The notes under the pieces are model-generated. The model did not search any database and was not told where the DNA came from. It saw only the letters and a program-made list of their open reading frames with translations. Of a DNA stretch of 64,000 nucleotides, positions 1-9,350 are shown one piece after another. This DNA comes from CAYQQJ01 sp964419935 (GTDB taxonomy: Bacteria > Pseudomonadota > Gammaproteobacteria > Pseudomonadales > Cellvibrionaceae). The position numbers and the translations under genes are program-made. How positions within the stretch are numbered: position 1 is the stretch's first letter; every line of letters starts with the position of its first letter. The DNA is taken from the NCBI GenBank assembly GCA_964419935.1, contig CAYQQJ010000009.1, positions 62,001 through 126,000 of the forward strand. Direction: 5' to 3'.

Positions 1-194
1 CGTTTCAGCGCTTGCATGACGCGAAGGAATTCTCCGGGACAGGCGTTGGACTGGCAACGGTGCAACGCATAATCCATCGTCACGGAGGAAAAATATGGGC
101 GCAATCTGAAGTTGATAAAGGCGCGGAGTTTTTTTTCACCCTACCGAAAAAGCAGGCAGATATCCATGACAAACCGACCGATTCTCTTGATTGA
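1..194 (+). CDS. Sensor histidine kinase, C-terminal fragment
   Basis: This is the tail of a sensor kinase whose start lies outside the window; about 63 residues are visible. The segment carries the ATP-lid/G2 box of the HATPase_c domain (GTGVGLATVQRIIHRHGG, then a WAQSEVDKGAEFFFTLP ending), typical of phytochrome-like or hybrid kinases. It would phosphorylate a partner receiver using ATP. The stop overlaps the next reading frame by 29 bp, which suggests translational coupling and that the downstream receiver is its partner. The sensory part cannot be judged. Confidence 0.88.
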   Translation, partial: FQRLHDAKEFSGTGVGLATVQRIIHRHGGKIWAQSEVDKGAEFFFTLPKKQADIHDKPTDSLD

Positions 195-639
195 AGACAA
201 CCCTGATGATGAGATGCTGGCGTTGCGCGCATTCAAAAAGCTGAAAATCGGCAACGAAATTATTGTTGCGCGCGATGGCGTGGAAGCACTGGATTATCTT
301 TTTGGTGCCGGCAATTGGGGAGATGCTGTTTCGTCGGAGGAAACGCCGGCCCCGCGGAACGGCGGAGCCACTTTCCCTGCAGTCATATTGCTGGATTTGA
401 AGTTGCCGCGCATCGATGGCCTGGAAGTCCTGAGATATATTCGCACCAATGAAATCACGCGTGTATTACCTGTTGTGATTTTGACGTCCTCCACAGAAGA
501 GCGGGACATGGTCCAGGGATACAATCTAGGTGCCAACAGTTACGTCCGCAAACCTATTGACTTCAACGAGTTCGTTCAGGCGGTTGGACAGTTGGGGGTT
601 TACTGGTTGCTGCTGAATGAACTGCCACCTTCCAGTTGA
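166..639 (+). CDS. Single-domain response regulator, Rcp1/CheY-like
   Basis: This 157-residue stand-alone receiver has no output domain. Visible receiver residues are the acidic pair in LIEDNPDDE (10-15), the phospho-acceptor Asp77 in VILLDLKLP, Thr107 in ILTSS and Lys129 in VRKPID. The long insertion between strands 2 and 3 (GAGNWGDAVSSEETP region) is usual for receivers paired with bacteriophytochrome-type kinases. The start chosen is the ATG inside the kinase tail, because homology begins there; an upstream in-frame start would add 18 unlikely residues. It probably relays phosphate from the kinase to a target such as the next protein. Confidence 0.9.
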   Translation: MTNRPILLIEDNPDDEMLALRAFKKLKIGNEIIVARDGVEALDYLFGAGNWGDAVSSEETPAPRNGGATFPAVILLDLKLPRIDGLEVLRYIRTNEITRVLPVVILTSSTEERDMVQGYNLGANSYVRKPIDFNEFVQAVGQLGVYWLLLNELPPSS

Positions 640-761
640 GGTGCCTGCGATGTGGAACCACAATCAATATCAAGTTTCAGTTCCCGCATTTGCGGGACAA
701 CAACCCTACCTGTGTGACGGAAGACGTGGGCATATGAATGAAGTAAGATGAGGTGAACGGT

Positions 762-2471
762 ATGGCCACTGGAATACCCATTCGCATACTGCTTATTGAA
801 GACAGCGACGATGATGCGCAACTGCTTATCAGAACCATCCGCAAGGGAGGCTTTGATCCTGAGACTCTGCGGGTGGAGACACCGGCGGATCTCGCCGCCG
901 CCATGCAGGAACACTGGGAGATAGTCCTATCCGATTACACAATGCCGAAGCTTGACGGGGGAGAAGCACTGAGTATTGTGCGCGAGTATGATCCGGATAT
1001 TCCGTTCTTCTACGTTTCCGGTACGTTGGGCGAAGACCGCGCTGTAGAAGCCATGCGAGCCGGCGCGCAAAACTATTTCATCAAGGGAAACCTGAAACGC
1101 ATGGTGCCGGCTATGGAACGGGAATTGGCAGAAAGCGTGCGCCGTCGGGAGTATCGCCTGGCGGAAGAACGCATCCATTACCTGGCCAACTACGATGTCC
1201 TCACCGATCTTCCCAACCGCATTCTGTTTGCGGAGTTATGCGCGAAGGCCGCAGCCGACGCGTTGCAAACCGCTACCGGCGTCTGCGTGTTTTACCTGGA
1301 TCTCGATAACTTCAAAAGTGTCAATGACCAGCTCGGAACTGTGGCTGGAGATGCGCTGCTGATTGAGCTCGGTCAGCGGTTGTCAAACGTCATTCCTTCT
1401 GAAGGCGTTGTCTCCAGACTCTCTGCCGATGAGTTCGGTATTTTGATTCCCGGTATCACCACCGACGCAGAGGCGACTGCGGTGGCAGATAAAGTGCTGG
1501 AGGTTGTCAACCTGCCGTTCTCGCTCGCCCGCTATGAATGGCGAATCAATGCCAGTATGGGCGGTAGCGTGTTTCCTCGAGACAGCGGTAACGACGAAGC
1601 CTGGCAAGCCGGTGCCATAATGGCCCTGCATCATGCGCAGAAAATGCCGGGTAATAGTTTTTTACTCTACACCCGTCGGATGCGGGATTTGCTGCAGGAA
1701 AAACTGCAGATGAATGTTGCGTTGGAGCAGGCGCTGGAACGCGCCGAGTTCCGTCTGCTCTATCAACCCCAGGTCCAAACCATCGACGGTGAAATTGCCG
1801 GTGCTGAAGCCCTGATCCGCTGGCAGCGCCCGGACAACAGAATGGTCGGGCCGGATACTTTTATTCCGATGACCGAAGAATCCGGGCTCATCGTACCTAT
1901 TGGTGACTGGGTTTTGCGCCAGGCGTGTATGGAGGCCAGGCGCTGGCGCCAACAGAAGGTGCGGCCCACGCGCATTGCGGTGAATTTTTCCGCTTATCAG
2001 TTCCTGCAGCGAAACCTTGTGAGAACCGTAGCCGACCGTTTGCAGGAATATGAACTGACGCCGGAATGCCTGGAGATCGAGATTACGGAAACTACATTGA
2101 TGCATGATGCCGATGCCGTCGAGTCGATATTGTCCGGCTTACACGAGCAGGGCATCCGTATTGCGCTGGACGATTTTGGAACGGGTTATTCCAGCCTTAG
2201 TCATCTTAAGCGCTTTCCGGTCGATATTCTTAAAATAGACAAAAGCTTCATTACCGGCCTGCCCGACGATCTGGGCAACTTGGCGATCGTCAATGCCATT
2301 ATCGCCATGGCAGAACAGTTGGGTATGCAGGTGGTTGCAGAAGGTGTTGAAACCGCAGAGCAATACGACTGCCTCAAGGAGGCCGGGTGTAACATAGTCC
2401 AAGGCTATTTTATTCAGCGTCCCGCACCTGCGGACGATATTCTGTCCATGTTGCAGAGAGGCCACTTCTGA
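762..2471 (+). CDS. Response regulator with GGDEF and EAL domains
   Basis: A 569-residue cyclic-di-GMP protein: receiver (about 1-125, phospho-acceptor Asp58 in VLSDYTMPKLDG), GGDEF (about 135-300) and EAL (about 320-560). The GGDEF signature is degenerate (RLSADEF), so cyclase activity is doubtful. The EAL domain keeps its key motifs: EALIRW, an EITET metal site, DDFGTGYSS, KIDKSF and VVAEGVET. It is therefore most likely a phosphodiesterase switched by phosphorylation, possibly using the GGDEF domain as a GTP sensor. ATG 762 follows an AGATGAGG ribosome binding site; a GTG three codons earlier is an alternative. It follows the kinase and receiver genes in the same direction. Confidence 0.92.
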   Translation: MATGIPIRILLIEDSDDDAQLLIRTIRKGGFDPETLRVETPADLAAAMQEHWEIVLSDYTMPKLDGGEALSIVREYDPDIPFFYVSGTLGEDRAVEAMRAGAQNYFIKGNLKRMVPAMERELAESVRRREYRLAEERIHYLANYDVLTDLPNRILFAELCAKAAADALQTATGVCVFYLDLDNFKSVNDQLGTVAGDALLIELGQRLSNVIPSEGVVSRLSADEFGILIPGITTDAEATAVADKVLEVVNLPFSLARYEWRINASMGGSVFPRDSGNDEAWQAGAIMALHHAQKMPGNSFLLYTRRMRDLLQEKLQMNVALEQALERAEFRLLYQPQVQTIDGEIAGAEALIRWQRPDNRMVGPDTFIPMTEESGLIVPIGDWVLRQACMEARRWRQQKVRPTRIAVNFSAYQFLQRNLVRTVADRLQEYELTPECLEIEITETTLMHDADAVESILSGLHEQGIRIALDDFGTGYSSLSHLKRFPVDILKIDKSFITGLPDDLGNLAIVNAIIAMAEQLGMQVVAEGVETAEQYDCLKEAGCNIVQGYFIQRPAPADDILSMLQRGHF

Positions 2472-2520
2472 TTAGAAGGCTGAAGAGCATCGCCTAACAG
2501 AACACGTTATACTGCGGCCC

Positions 2521-4332
2521 ATGATATCTCGCGCTTACCACATTCTTGAACATACATTCGGCTACTCCAGTTTTCGCGGCCATCAGGCAGCCGTAGTTAC
2601 GGCGCTTGTTGAAGGTCGAGACGCGTTGGTGTTGATGCCCACCGGTGGCGGTAAATCCCTGTGTTACCAAGTGCCGGCATTGGTGCGAGAAGGAGTTGGC
2701 GTCGTCATTTCGCCGCTGATCGCTTTGATGCAGGACCAGGTCAATGCCTTGCGTGAATTGGGCGTGCGCGCGGGGTTTCTCAACTCCACTCTGAGCCTGG
2801 ACGAAGCGAACCACATTGAGCAGGAGCTGCTCAGCGGTGCGCTGGACATTGTGTACATCGCGCCGGAGCGGCTTATTCAACCGCGTACCCTGGAATTGCT
2901 GAGACGCGCCACTATCTCCCTGTTTGCCATAGATGAAGCCCACTGCGTTGCCCAGTGGGGCCACGATTTTCGTTCCGATTATTTGAAACTCACCCTGCTG
3001 CACGAAAACTTTCCCGCCGTTCCGCGAGTTGCTCTGACGGCCACGGCAGACGAGCGGACCCGGGAGGAAATTGTGCAGCGCCTGACTCTGCAGGATGCCG
3101 AGCAGTTCATCAGCGGTTTCGACCGCCCCAACATTCAGTACCGTATTCAGCAGAAAGACAAGCCACGCCAGCAGTTGCTGCAGTTCATCACCGAAGAGCA
3201 AAAAGGCAATGCCGGCGTGGTGTACTGCCTGTCGCGCAAAAAAGTTGAAGCCACATCCGCATGGCTGGTGGAGCAGGGCTTCAATGCTTTGCCTTACCAC
3301 GCGGGGCTGACGGCGAACCTGCGACAAGTCCATCAGAACCGCTTTCTTCGCGAAGACGGTATCATCATGGTCGCCACCATTGCCTTCGGCATGGGTATCG
3401 ACAAGCCCGATGTGCGCTTTGTCGCGCATCTGGATATGCCAAAAAGCATTGAAGCCTATTATCAGGAAACCGGACGCGCCGGTCGTGACGGTGAACCGGC
3501 CACGGCTCTGTTGCTCTACGGCTTGGAAGACGTGGTGAAACTGCGCCAGATGATGGCGGGTTCGGAAGGCAGTGAGGAATTCAAACGTTTGGAGCAGCAG
3601 CGCCTGAACGCCATGCTCGGGTTGTGTGAAATCACCAGCTGCCGCCGGCAGATTCTGCTGCGCTATTTTGGCGACACGCTGGAGCAACCCTGCGGCAACT
3701 GCGATTGTTGTTTGCACCCGCCGGAAACCTGGGACGCCACCGAGGTCGTGCGGATGGCGCTGTCCTGCGTATTCAGAACCGGGCAGCGCTTCGGCGCCAA
3801 TCACGTGATCGACGTTTTGCGCGGGGGCGACACAGAAAAAATACGCCAGTTCAACCACCAGCAGGTGTCCACCTACGGCATTGGCACACAGCTCAGCACA
3901 GACGAGTGGCGCTCGGTATTGCGTCAATTAGTGGCTATGGGCTTCCTGGATGTGGATCCGAGCGGTTACGGCAGCCTGCGGTTGACCGAGAGCTGTCGTC
4001 CCGTATTGCGCGGTGAACAGCCTATCGCGCTGCGGCGGGACCTGAAAACCGCCGCTACCCGAGTGGCCCGCCGTCCCAGTGTGGATATCGCTGAAGAGGA
4101 TCTACCGCTGTGGCATGCGCTGCGCAAATGCCGCAAGGCGCTGGCGGACGAGCAGGGCGTGCCGCCCTATGTGATCTTCCACGACGCGACCCTGAAGGAC
4201 ATGTTGCTGCGTCGCCCACTGTCGGCCTCGGAAATGCTGTCAGTCAATGGCGTTGGCGATCGCAAGATGGAGGCCTTTGGCGACGAGTTTATCGAAGTGA
4301 TTCGCAGCTTCGAGTATGCGCACCCGGTGTGA
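2521..4332 (+). CDS. recQ: ATP-dependent DNA helicase RecQ
   Basis: A full-length 603-residue RecQ, a 3'-5' superfamily 2 DNA helicase for recombination and fork repair. Visible features are motif I MPTGGGKSLCYQ near residue 40, the DEAH box with the RecQ aromatic loop (IDEAHCVAQWGHDFR, about 137-152), motif VI with QETGRAGRDG, the RecQ-Ct zinc site cysteines (SCRRQ, then CGNCDCC near 390) and a C-terminal HRDC domain ending in VNGVGDRKMEAFG. The gene is monocistronic and convergent with the permease gene that follows. Confidence 0.97.
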   Translation: MISRAYHILEHTFGYSSFRGHQAAVVTALVEGRDALVLMPTGGGKSLCYQVPALVREGVGVVISPLIALMQDQVNALRELGVRAGFLNSTLSLDEANHIEQELLSGALDIVYIAPERLIQPRTLELLRRATISLFAIDEAHCVAQWGHDFRSDYLKLTLLHENFPAVPRVALTATADERTREEIVQRLTLQDAEQFISGFDRPNIQYRIQQKDKPRQQLLQFITEEQKGNAGVVYCLSRKKVEATSAWLVEQGFNALPYHAGLTANLRQVHQNRFLREDGIIMVATIAFGMGIDKPDVRFVAHLDMPKSIEAYYQETGRAGRDGEPATALLLYGLEDVVKLRQMMAGSEGSEEFKRLEQQRLNAMLGLCEITSCRRQILLRYFGDTLEQPCGNCDCCLHPPETWDATEVVRMALSCVFRTGQRFGANHVIDVLRGGDTEKIRQFNHQQVSTYGIGTQLSTDEWRSVLRQLVAMGFLDVDPSGYGSLRLTESCRPVLRGEQPIALRRDLKTAATRVARRPSVDIAEEDLPLWHALRKCRKALADEQGVPPYVIFHDATLKDMLLRRPLSASEMLSVNGVGDRKMEAFGDEFIEVIRSFEYAHPV

Positions 4333-4361
4333 CGAGTGCGCGCGCTTGCTGCTCGTGCTGA

Positions 4362-5525
4362 TCAGCTTTTAGCAGGTTGATCTGTTGGAGCCTCCAGTGC
4401 AGGATCCTCCGCATCGGCGCCGGAAGTGAGTCCTGCAGAATCTTCACCCTGTGGCAGTGCTTCCTCTTCCGCATCAATCATGTCTTCATGCTGAAATTCC
4501 CGCATGAAAATGCCCCAGAACACAGTGAACAAGGCAGCGATCAGCGGGCCGATGACAAACCCATTGATGCCGAACAATACCAGGCCGCCCAGAGTCGACA
4601 GCAGCACAATGTAATCCGGCAGTTTGGTGTCGCGGCCGACCAGCACCGGCCGCAGCAGGTTGTCCACCAGGCCAATCACCACAACGCCAAAGGCCACCAG
4701 AATGATGCCCTGGGTGATGTCACCGGTTGCAAACATATAAATCGCCACCGGTCCCCAGATAAGCCCCGCACCCACTGCCGGAATCAGTGACAGCACTGCC
4801 ATGACCACCGCCCATAGCAGTGCCCCCGGGATGCCCAATATCCAGAAAATCATGCCGCCCAGTGCACCCTGAATGACGGCGATGACCATGTTGCCTTTGA
4901 CGGTGGCGCGGGTCACTTCAGCAAACTTGCTGAACAGGAGACGTTCGCGCTTGTCACCCAGGGGCAGCGCCTTGATCAGCAGGGCGATCAGTTTGTCGCC
5001 ATCACGCAGCAGGAAGAAGCCCACGTACAACATCACGCCGATGTCGAGCACAAAGCCGAACGCGTTCTGTCCGATGATTAGCGTATGCTGGGCGAGGAAC
5101 TTGCCGCTGCTCATGGCCGAGTCGATAGTCTTTTGGCGCAGGCCGTCCATATCCACGTTGAAACGCGCCAACCAGCTTTCTACCGCCGGGAAGGCGCCGT
5201 TGAGCTTGCTGATATAGTCTTCGATATTGATCTCGCCAGACTGGATTTTCTGGTAAAGATCCACCCCTTGATTAATAACCGATGTGGTGGTGAATATCAC
5301 CGGTATCACCACAATGACCACGCATATCAACAGCGTCAAAAATGCGGAGGCGTTGGGCCAGTTGGGCATTTTCTTCTTCAGGCGGTTGTTCACGGGGTAG
5401 AAAATGATGCTTATGGCGATGGCCCAGAACACCGACGCGAAAAACGGCTTGAGCAACCACAGGAAGCTGAGGGATACGAGTAACAGTAGCCAGAGAAATG
5501 ACTGGGTTTCCATCTTTTTCTGCAT
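4362..5525 (-). CDS. AI-2E family transporter (PerM/YdiK/TqsA type)
   Basis: A 387-residue polytopic membrane protein. Long hydrophobic stretches at the N-terminus, at 60-85, 150-175 and 200-350 give about seven or eight segments. The N-terminal WLLKPFFASVFWAIAISII and the C-terminal PLIAALFTVFWGIF segments are typical of the AI-2E/UPF0118 family. Members export small molecules, sodium or quorum signals and the substrate here is unknown. The tail after residue 350 is acidic and Pro/Ala-rich and probably cytoplasmic. ATG 5525 is preceded by AGGATAT. It is convergent with recQ, only about 30 bp apart. Confidence 0.88.
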   Translation of the reverse strand: MQKKMETQSFLWLLLLVSLSFLWLLKPFFASVFWAIAISIIFYPVNNRLKKKMPNWPNASAFLTLLICVVIVVIPVIFTTTSVINQGVDLYQKIQSGEINIEDYISKLNGAFPAVESWLARFNVDMDGLRQKTIDSAMSSGKFLAQHTLIIGQNAFGFVLDIGVMLYVGFFLLRDGDKLIALLIKALPLGDKRERLLFSKFAEVTRATVKGNMVIAVIQGALGGMIFWILGIPGALLWAVVMAVLSLIPAVGAGLIWGPVAIYMFATGDITQGIILVAFGVVVIGLVDNLLRPVLVGRDTKLPDYIVLLSTLGGLVLFGINGFVIGPLIAALFTVFWGIFMREFQHEDMIDAEEEALPQGEDSAGLTSGADAEDPALEAPTDQPAKS

Positions 5526-5779
5526 TGAAAATATCCTGTATTGTTTTTGCCGCGCTGGCCGTGCCGACCCCGTTTTTGATTGATATTGGAGGCTGACTTC
5601 TGGTTCGCCCTTTTCTCAATGTCACTTCCGCGGTGTCATCGTGGCGTGACCGTTGTCTATATTGCCACAGTCTTGGCGCTGGCACCTGTTGCCGGTGGCC
5701 TGGAACCGGATTGATATCCGGAGTAGGCTGAGGGGCAGCGCCAGTCGCTTTTCTATCACGTGCTATGGGAGAGGCAGCA

Positions 5780-6763
5780 GTGTTCAACGCGATTATGGTA
5801 AACAAGGCCGGGGATGAGTATACAGCGACTCTGGCGAATGTGGAGGAGCGGGATCTGCCTGCGGGTGACGTGACCGTGGCTGTGGAATACTCCACACTGA
5901 ATTACAAGGATGCGCTGGCCATCACCGGAAGAGGCCCCATCGTCAGGCGATTTCCGATGGTGGCGGGTATTGATCTCGCCGGAACGGTGCTGGAAAGCAC
6001 AAACCATGGCTATTCAGTGGGGCAAAAGGTTCTGGTCAATGGCTGGGGCCTGGGGGAGGACCATTGGGGTGGCCTGGCTCAGCGCGCACGAGTCAAAGCC
6101 GACTGGCTGACGCCGGTGCCGGCTCCCTTGTCCACCCGCGATGCTATGAGTCTGGGCACCGCAGGGTTTACCGCGATGTTGTGCGTGCAGGCACTGGAAC
6201 ACCAGGGTGTTACGCCGGAGCAGGGCGATGTGCTGGTTACCGGAGCCACTGGGGGCGTGGGGAGTGTTGCAGTGCATTTGCTGGGCAAGCGCGGCTATCG
6301 TGTTATCGCCTGTACCGGTCACGGTTCGGAGAAGAATTACCTGCTACAGCTTGGTGCAGCGGATGTTATTGACCGCGCCGAACTGGACAAGCCTGGCCAG
6401 CCGCTGGGTAAACAGCGCTGGGCCGGCGCTGTGGATGTGGCCGGCAGCCACACCCTGGCAAATATCTGCGCCAGTTTGCGCTATGGTGGCGTGGTCGCGG
6501 CATGCGGACTGGCGCAGGGTATGGATTTGCCCGCCTCGGTCGCCCCCTTCATTCTGCGCGGTATCCGCCTGATCGGCATCAACAGCGTTTATTGCCCTGT
6601 ACACGAGCGCAACGCAGCCTGGACGGCTCTCGCGAGGGATTGGCACCCCGATGCGTTCGACGACGTCGTCCACACCGTTGGCCTCGCAGAAGCCATACCC
6701 CAGGCCCGGGCGCTCATGGACAACAAGATCAGGGGCCGGATATTGGTGGATGTAAATGTTTAG
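5780..6763 (+). CDS. acuI: Acrylyl-CoA reductase (NADPH)-type oxidoreductase, AcuI/YhdH family
   Basis: A 327-residue zinc-independent medium-chain dehydrogenase. Family hallmarks are the STLNYKDALAITG stretch, GIDLAGTV, NGWGLGEDHWGG, GTAGFTAMLCV and the nucleotide-binding VTGATGGVGSVAV. AcuI reduces acryloyl-CoA to propionyl-CoA with NADPH, which matters in DMSP or propionate metabolism of marine bacteria; YhdH-like members may act on other enones. The GTG start at 5780 is chosen because it lies six bases after a GGGAGAGG ribosome binding site and matches the family start. An in-frame ATG at 5765 has no such site. Confidence 0.88.
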   Translation: MFNAIMVNKAGDEYTATLANVEERDLPAGDVTVAVEYSTLNYKDALAITGRGPIVRRFPMVAGIDLAGTVLESTNHGYSVGQKVLVNGWGLGEDHWGGLAQRARVKADWLTPVPAPLSTRDAMSLGTAGFTAMLCVQALEHQGVTPEQGDVLVTGATGGVGSVAVHLLGKRGYRVIACTGHGSEKNYLLQLGAADVIDRAELDKPGQPLGKQRWAGAVDVAGSHTLANICASLRYGGVVAACGLAQGMDLPASVAPFILRGIRLIGINSVYCPVHERNAAWTALARDWHPDAFDDVVHTVGLAEAIPQARALMDNKIRGRILVDVNV

Positions 6764-6781
6764 CTGAAAATGTGCAAACCC

Positions 6782-6863
6782 GTAGGTCAGATAAGACGCG
6801 AGCTCCGCGAGCGTCGCCATCTGACGCAAACGTCGGAAGGCGCCTTAGGCTTTTTCGACCTAC
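6782..6863. repeat. REP-like intergenic repeat, copy 1
   Basis: This complete copy begins GTAGGTCAGATAAGACGC and ends TTTTTCGACCTAC, so GTAGGTCG-like and CGACCTAC ends are inverted. Internal pieces GAGCTCCGCGAGCGTCGCC and CGTCGGAAGGCGC recur at 16934 and 18641. It lies between the convergent acuI-like and dbpA genes and may also fold as a terminator. Confidence 0.8.
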
Positions 6864-6903
6864 AACACCCTACAATATCGCCGCTTGCAGCTTCCCGCTC
6901 CAC

Positions 6904-8283
6904 CTACAACTTCCTCACCTTAAACTTGCGCCCCTTGATCTTGCCGTTGATCAAGCGGCCCAGGGCTTTGTCGGCGACTTGCTGGTCGATGGCGACGTAG
7001 GCGGCAAAGTCCATCACATCAATTTTCCCCACCGCTTTATTGTCGATACCGGCATCGCCGGTCAATGCGCCGAGAATATCGCCGGGGCGGACTTTATCCT
7101 TGCGTCCGCCACTGATGCAGAGGGTCGCCTTGGATGGCAACATTGCGTAGCTGCTGTCAACGGTGAGATCGGCGAGGTTTTCCGTCTCGATGACGGTACC
7201 TTGATACTCCGCAATGCGCTCCAGCTTGTAGCGCTGCTTTTCATCCAGCAGGCTGATGGCGTGTCCCGTCTTGCCCGCACGGCCGGTGCGGCCGATGCGA
7301 TGCACATAGACTTCTGCATCGCGAGGTAAATCAAAATTGATCACCGCCGGTAGATCTTCAATGTCCAGTCCACGGGCGGCTACGTCCGTGGCCACCAATA
7401 TATTGCAGCTCTGGTGTCTGAACTGGATCAATACCTGATCCCGATCCCGTTGTTCGAGGTCGCCGTGTATCGCCAGGGCATTGAAGCGGTTGCGATCCAG
7501 GTATTCCGCCACTTCACGTGTAACCTGTTTGGTATTACAGAAAATGACTGCGCTTGATACCTGAATATGTTGCAGTACTCGCACCAGTGCTTCGCGTTTA
7601 GCGTCACTGCTGCACACGTAAAAGTGCTGCGCGATGGCGGTTGTTTCGTGGTGGGACTCCACGCTGATCTGCTCAGCGCTTTTTTGAAACTGTGCGCTCA
7701 AGGTTTCAATATTTTCCGGAAAAGTCGCCGAGAACAGCAGTGTCTGTCGAGTGGTGGGTGTTTCCTGAATGATCGTCTCCATGTCTTCCATGAAACCCAT
7801 TTCCAGCATGCGATCCGCTTCATCCAGCACCAGTGTCTGCACGCCGGCCAAGGACAATGTTTGTTTGCGTAAGTGATCCTTGATGCGTCCCGGCGTTCCT
7901 ACAACGATGTGGGCGCCGTGTTCCAGGGAGCCGATCTGCGGCCCGATGGATTGGCCCCCGCACAGAGTCACCACCTTGATGTTGTCCTGATAGCGCGCCA
8001 GCCGGCGAATCTCGTTGGCCACCTGGGTGCTCAGCTCCCGTGTTGGACACAGCACCAGCGCTTGCACACCGAAGTGGCGCGGGTTGAGTTTGGTCAGCAG
8101 CGGAATGCCAAAGGCCGCGGTTTTGCCGCTGCCCGTCTTGGCCTGGGCAATCAGATCTTTGCCCTGCAGTGCCAGCGGCAACGCCTTTGATTGGATTGCC
8201 GTCATTTCGAGATAACCAAGATCATTCAGGTTGGTCAGAAGTGGTTTGGGCAGGTTGAGGGCAGAAAAAGAATCAGTAGTCAC
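6904..8283 (-). CDS. dbpA: ATP-dependent RNA helicase DbpA
   Basis: A 459-residue DEAD-box helicase. Motifs in order: AQAKTGSGKTAAFG (motif I), PTRELSTQ, VGTPGR, VLDEADRMLEMGF, SATFPENIE, then HGDLEQRDRDQ, ATDVAARGLDI and HRIGRTGRAG. The C-terminal domain (LCISGGRKDKVRPGDILGAL, later KIKGRKFKVRKL) is the DbpA domain that binds hairpin 92 of 23S rRNA, so the role is late 50S ribosome assembly. The start is set at GTG 8283, where DbpA similarity begins (TTDSFSALNLP); an upstream ATG at 8394 would add 37 residues unlike the family. Confidence 0.94.
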   Translation of the reverse strand: MTTDSFSALNLPKPLLTNLNDLGYLEMTAIQSKALPLALQGKDLIAQAKTGSGKTAAFGIPLLTKLNPRHFGVQALVLCPTRELSTQVANEIRRLARYQDNIKVVTLCGGQSIGPQIGSLEHGAHIVVGTPGRIKDHLRKQTLSLAGVQTLVLDEADRMLEMGFMEDMETIIQETPTTRQTLLFSATFPENIETLSAQFQKSAEQISVESHHETTAIAQHFYVCSSDAKREALVRVLQHIQVSSAVIFCNTKQVTREVAEYLDRNRFNALAIHGDLEQRDRDQVLIQFRHQSCNILVATDVAARGLDIEDLPAVINFDLPRDAEVYVHRIGRTGRAGKTGHAISLLDEKQRYKLERIAEYQGTVIETENLADLTVDSSYAMLPSKATLCISGGRKDKVRPGDILGALTGDAGIDNKAVGKIDVMDFAAYVAIDQQVADKALGRLINGKIKGRKFKVRKL

Positions 8284-8504
8284 GGCGGTCTCAGGCTTGT
8301 ATGTAAGGCGACGCAGTATAGCAGCCTTGAGGCGAGGGCGACTGTTGTGCAGATAGCGGTGTTTCGTCAGTAGCTCCAAAAGGACGGATGGCACAAGAGA
8401 AATCAGTTGCGTAAGGACGACGGGTTAACCATGTATTGGATTCTGAGCGCGCGAACAAAAATAGCAGAGCAGCCCGTCAGACAAGGAAGTCAGAAAAAGA
8501 AAAT

Positions 8505-8540
8505 CAGAAAATAAAAAGGCGCAGCAATTGGCTGCGCCTT
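8505..8540 (-). terminator. Rho-independent terminator of the cold shock gene
   Basis: Read on the minus strand, AAGGCGCAGC and GCTGCGCCTT form a stem with a small loop, followed by TTTTTATTTT. It lies about 90 bp past the csp stop codon. Confidence 0.9.
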
Positions 8541-8625
8541 CGGTGTGGTTTTCAGGTTGGTGAACTGCTGGCGTTAACCCGGAGCTGGCAACCTAAAGCC
8601 AAGTGGTAGACTCGCGGAGGGGTTT

Positions 8626-8832
8626 TTACAGTGGAACAATGTTCTCGGCTTGTGGACCTTTTTTACCTTGAGTTACTGTGAACTCAACTTTCTGGCCTTC
8701 GGCCAAGGTTTTGAAACCGTCGCCTTGGATTGCGCTGAAGTGGGCAAATACATCAGGACCTGATTCTGGAGAAATAAAGCCAAAGCCTTTGCTTTCGTTA
8801 AACCATTTAACGGTTCCGGTAGTTGTAGACAT
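8626..8832 (-). CDS. Cold shock protein, CspA family
   Basis: A 68-residue single cold-shock domain. Both RNA-binding motifs are visible: KGFGFISPE (RNP1) and VFAHFSAI (RNP2-like), with the usual GTVKWFNESKG start. It is a nucleic-acid chaperone that melts RNA structure. Its own terminator follows, and a long untranslated leader with a possible cold box lies upstream. Which of the CspA-I paralogues it represents cannot be decided from sequence. Confidence 0.96.
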   Translation of the reverse strand: MSTTTGTVKWFNESKGFGFISPESGPDVFAHFSAIQGDGFKTLAEGQKVEFTVTQGKKGPQAENIVPL

Positions 8833-9350
8833 AATCTTGACCTATCTAAAATTGAAACTTTTTTCCCGTCTTTATCTTTACTATCATAACGGTGCGTTGC
8901 AGCGTTCCGATTGCAAAACAAAGCGGGGTTGGCTGAGCTTAGAAGAGGTGTTACTTATGAAGAAACCCGACGAGTTACTGTACATCTACTGCTCCGAACA
9001 TCGTACCGATCGAACATAAATAAAAGCCACGCTTTCCAGCTTCGAAACCAAGATTATACTTTTGGTTAAGACTGTCAACAGTTATTTCAGATGAATTTCG
9101 AATTATTTGATATTGTGCATTAAGTTTTTGAAATATCAGGATTTATTGCGTAAATACTTACAAAAAACTGTGTAAATTTTTCAAAATTTGAATGGTTTTA
9201 GAAGATTTACAATTCTTGCTCAACCAGAGCTTACAGTGCGTTTTTTCGGCTGAGCTGCAGTGGCGGTTTGAGGTGTATTACGTAGATCAGCATTAGTGAA
9301 ATGGCGCCTATGCATCACGTGTGTTTATGTAACGGATTACAGGCTGCGGG
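8833..9350. other. Long AT-rich intergenic region with the csp leader
   Basis: There is no convincing gene here. The first 150 bases upstream of csp would be the leader of that mRNA. At 8977-8987, on the minus strand, AGATGTACAGT matches 8 of 11 positions of the Escherichia coli cold box and lies about 145 nt before the start codon. A TACGAT hexamer just upstream could be its -10. The stretch 9040-9240 is strongly AT-rich and shows nothing recognisable. Confidence 0.5.

Noticed and set aside
2494..3927. A 477-residue open frame on the minus strand opposite recQ
   Set aside because: It is a shadow of the recQ codon pattern in a GC-rich gene. It has no family motif, and RecQ on the other strand is unmistakable.
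5272..5895. A 207-residue minus-strand frame upstream of the AI-2E gene
   Set aside because: It overlaps both the permease N-terminus and the acuI start in other frames and has no similarity.
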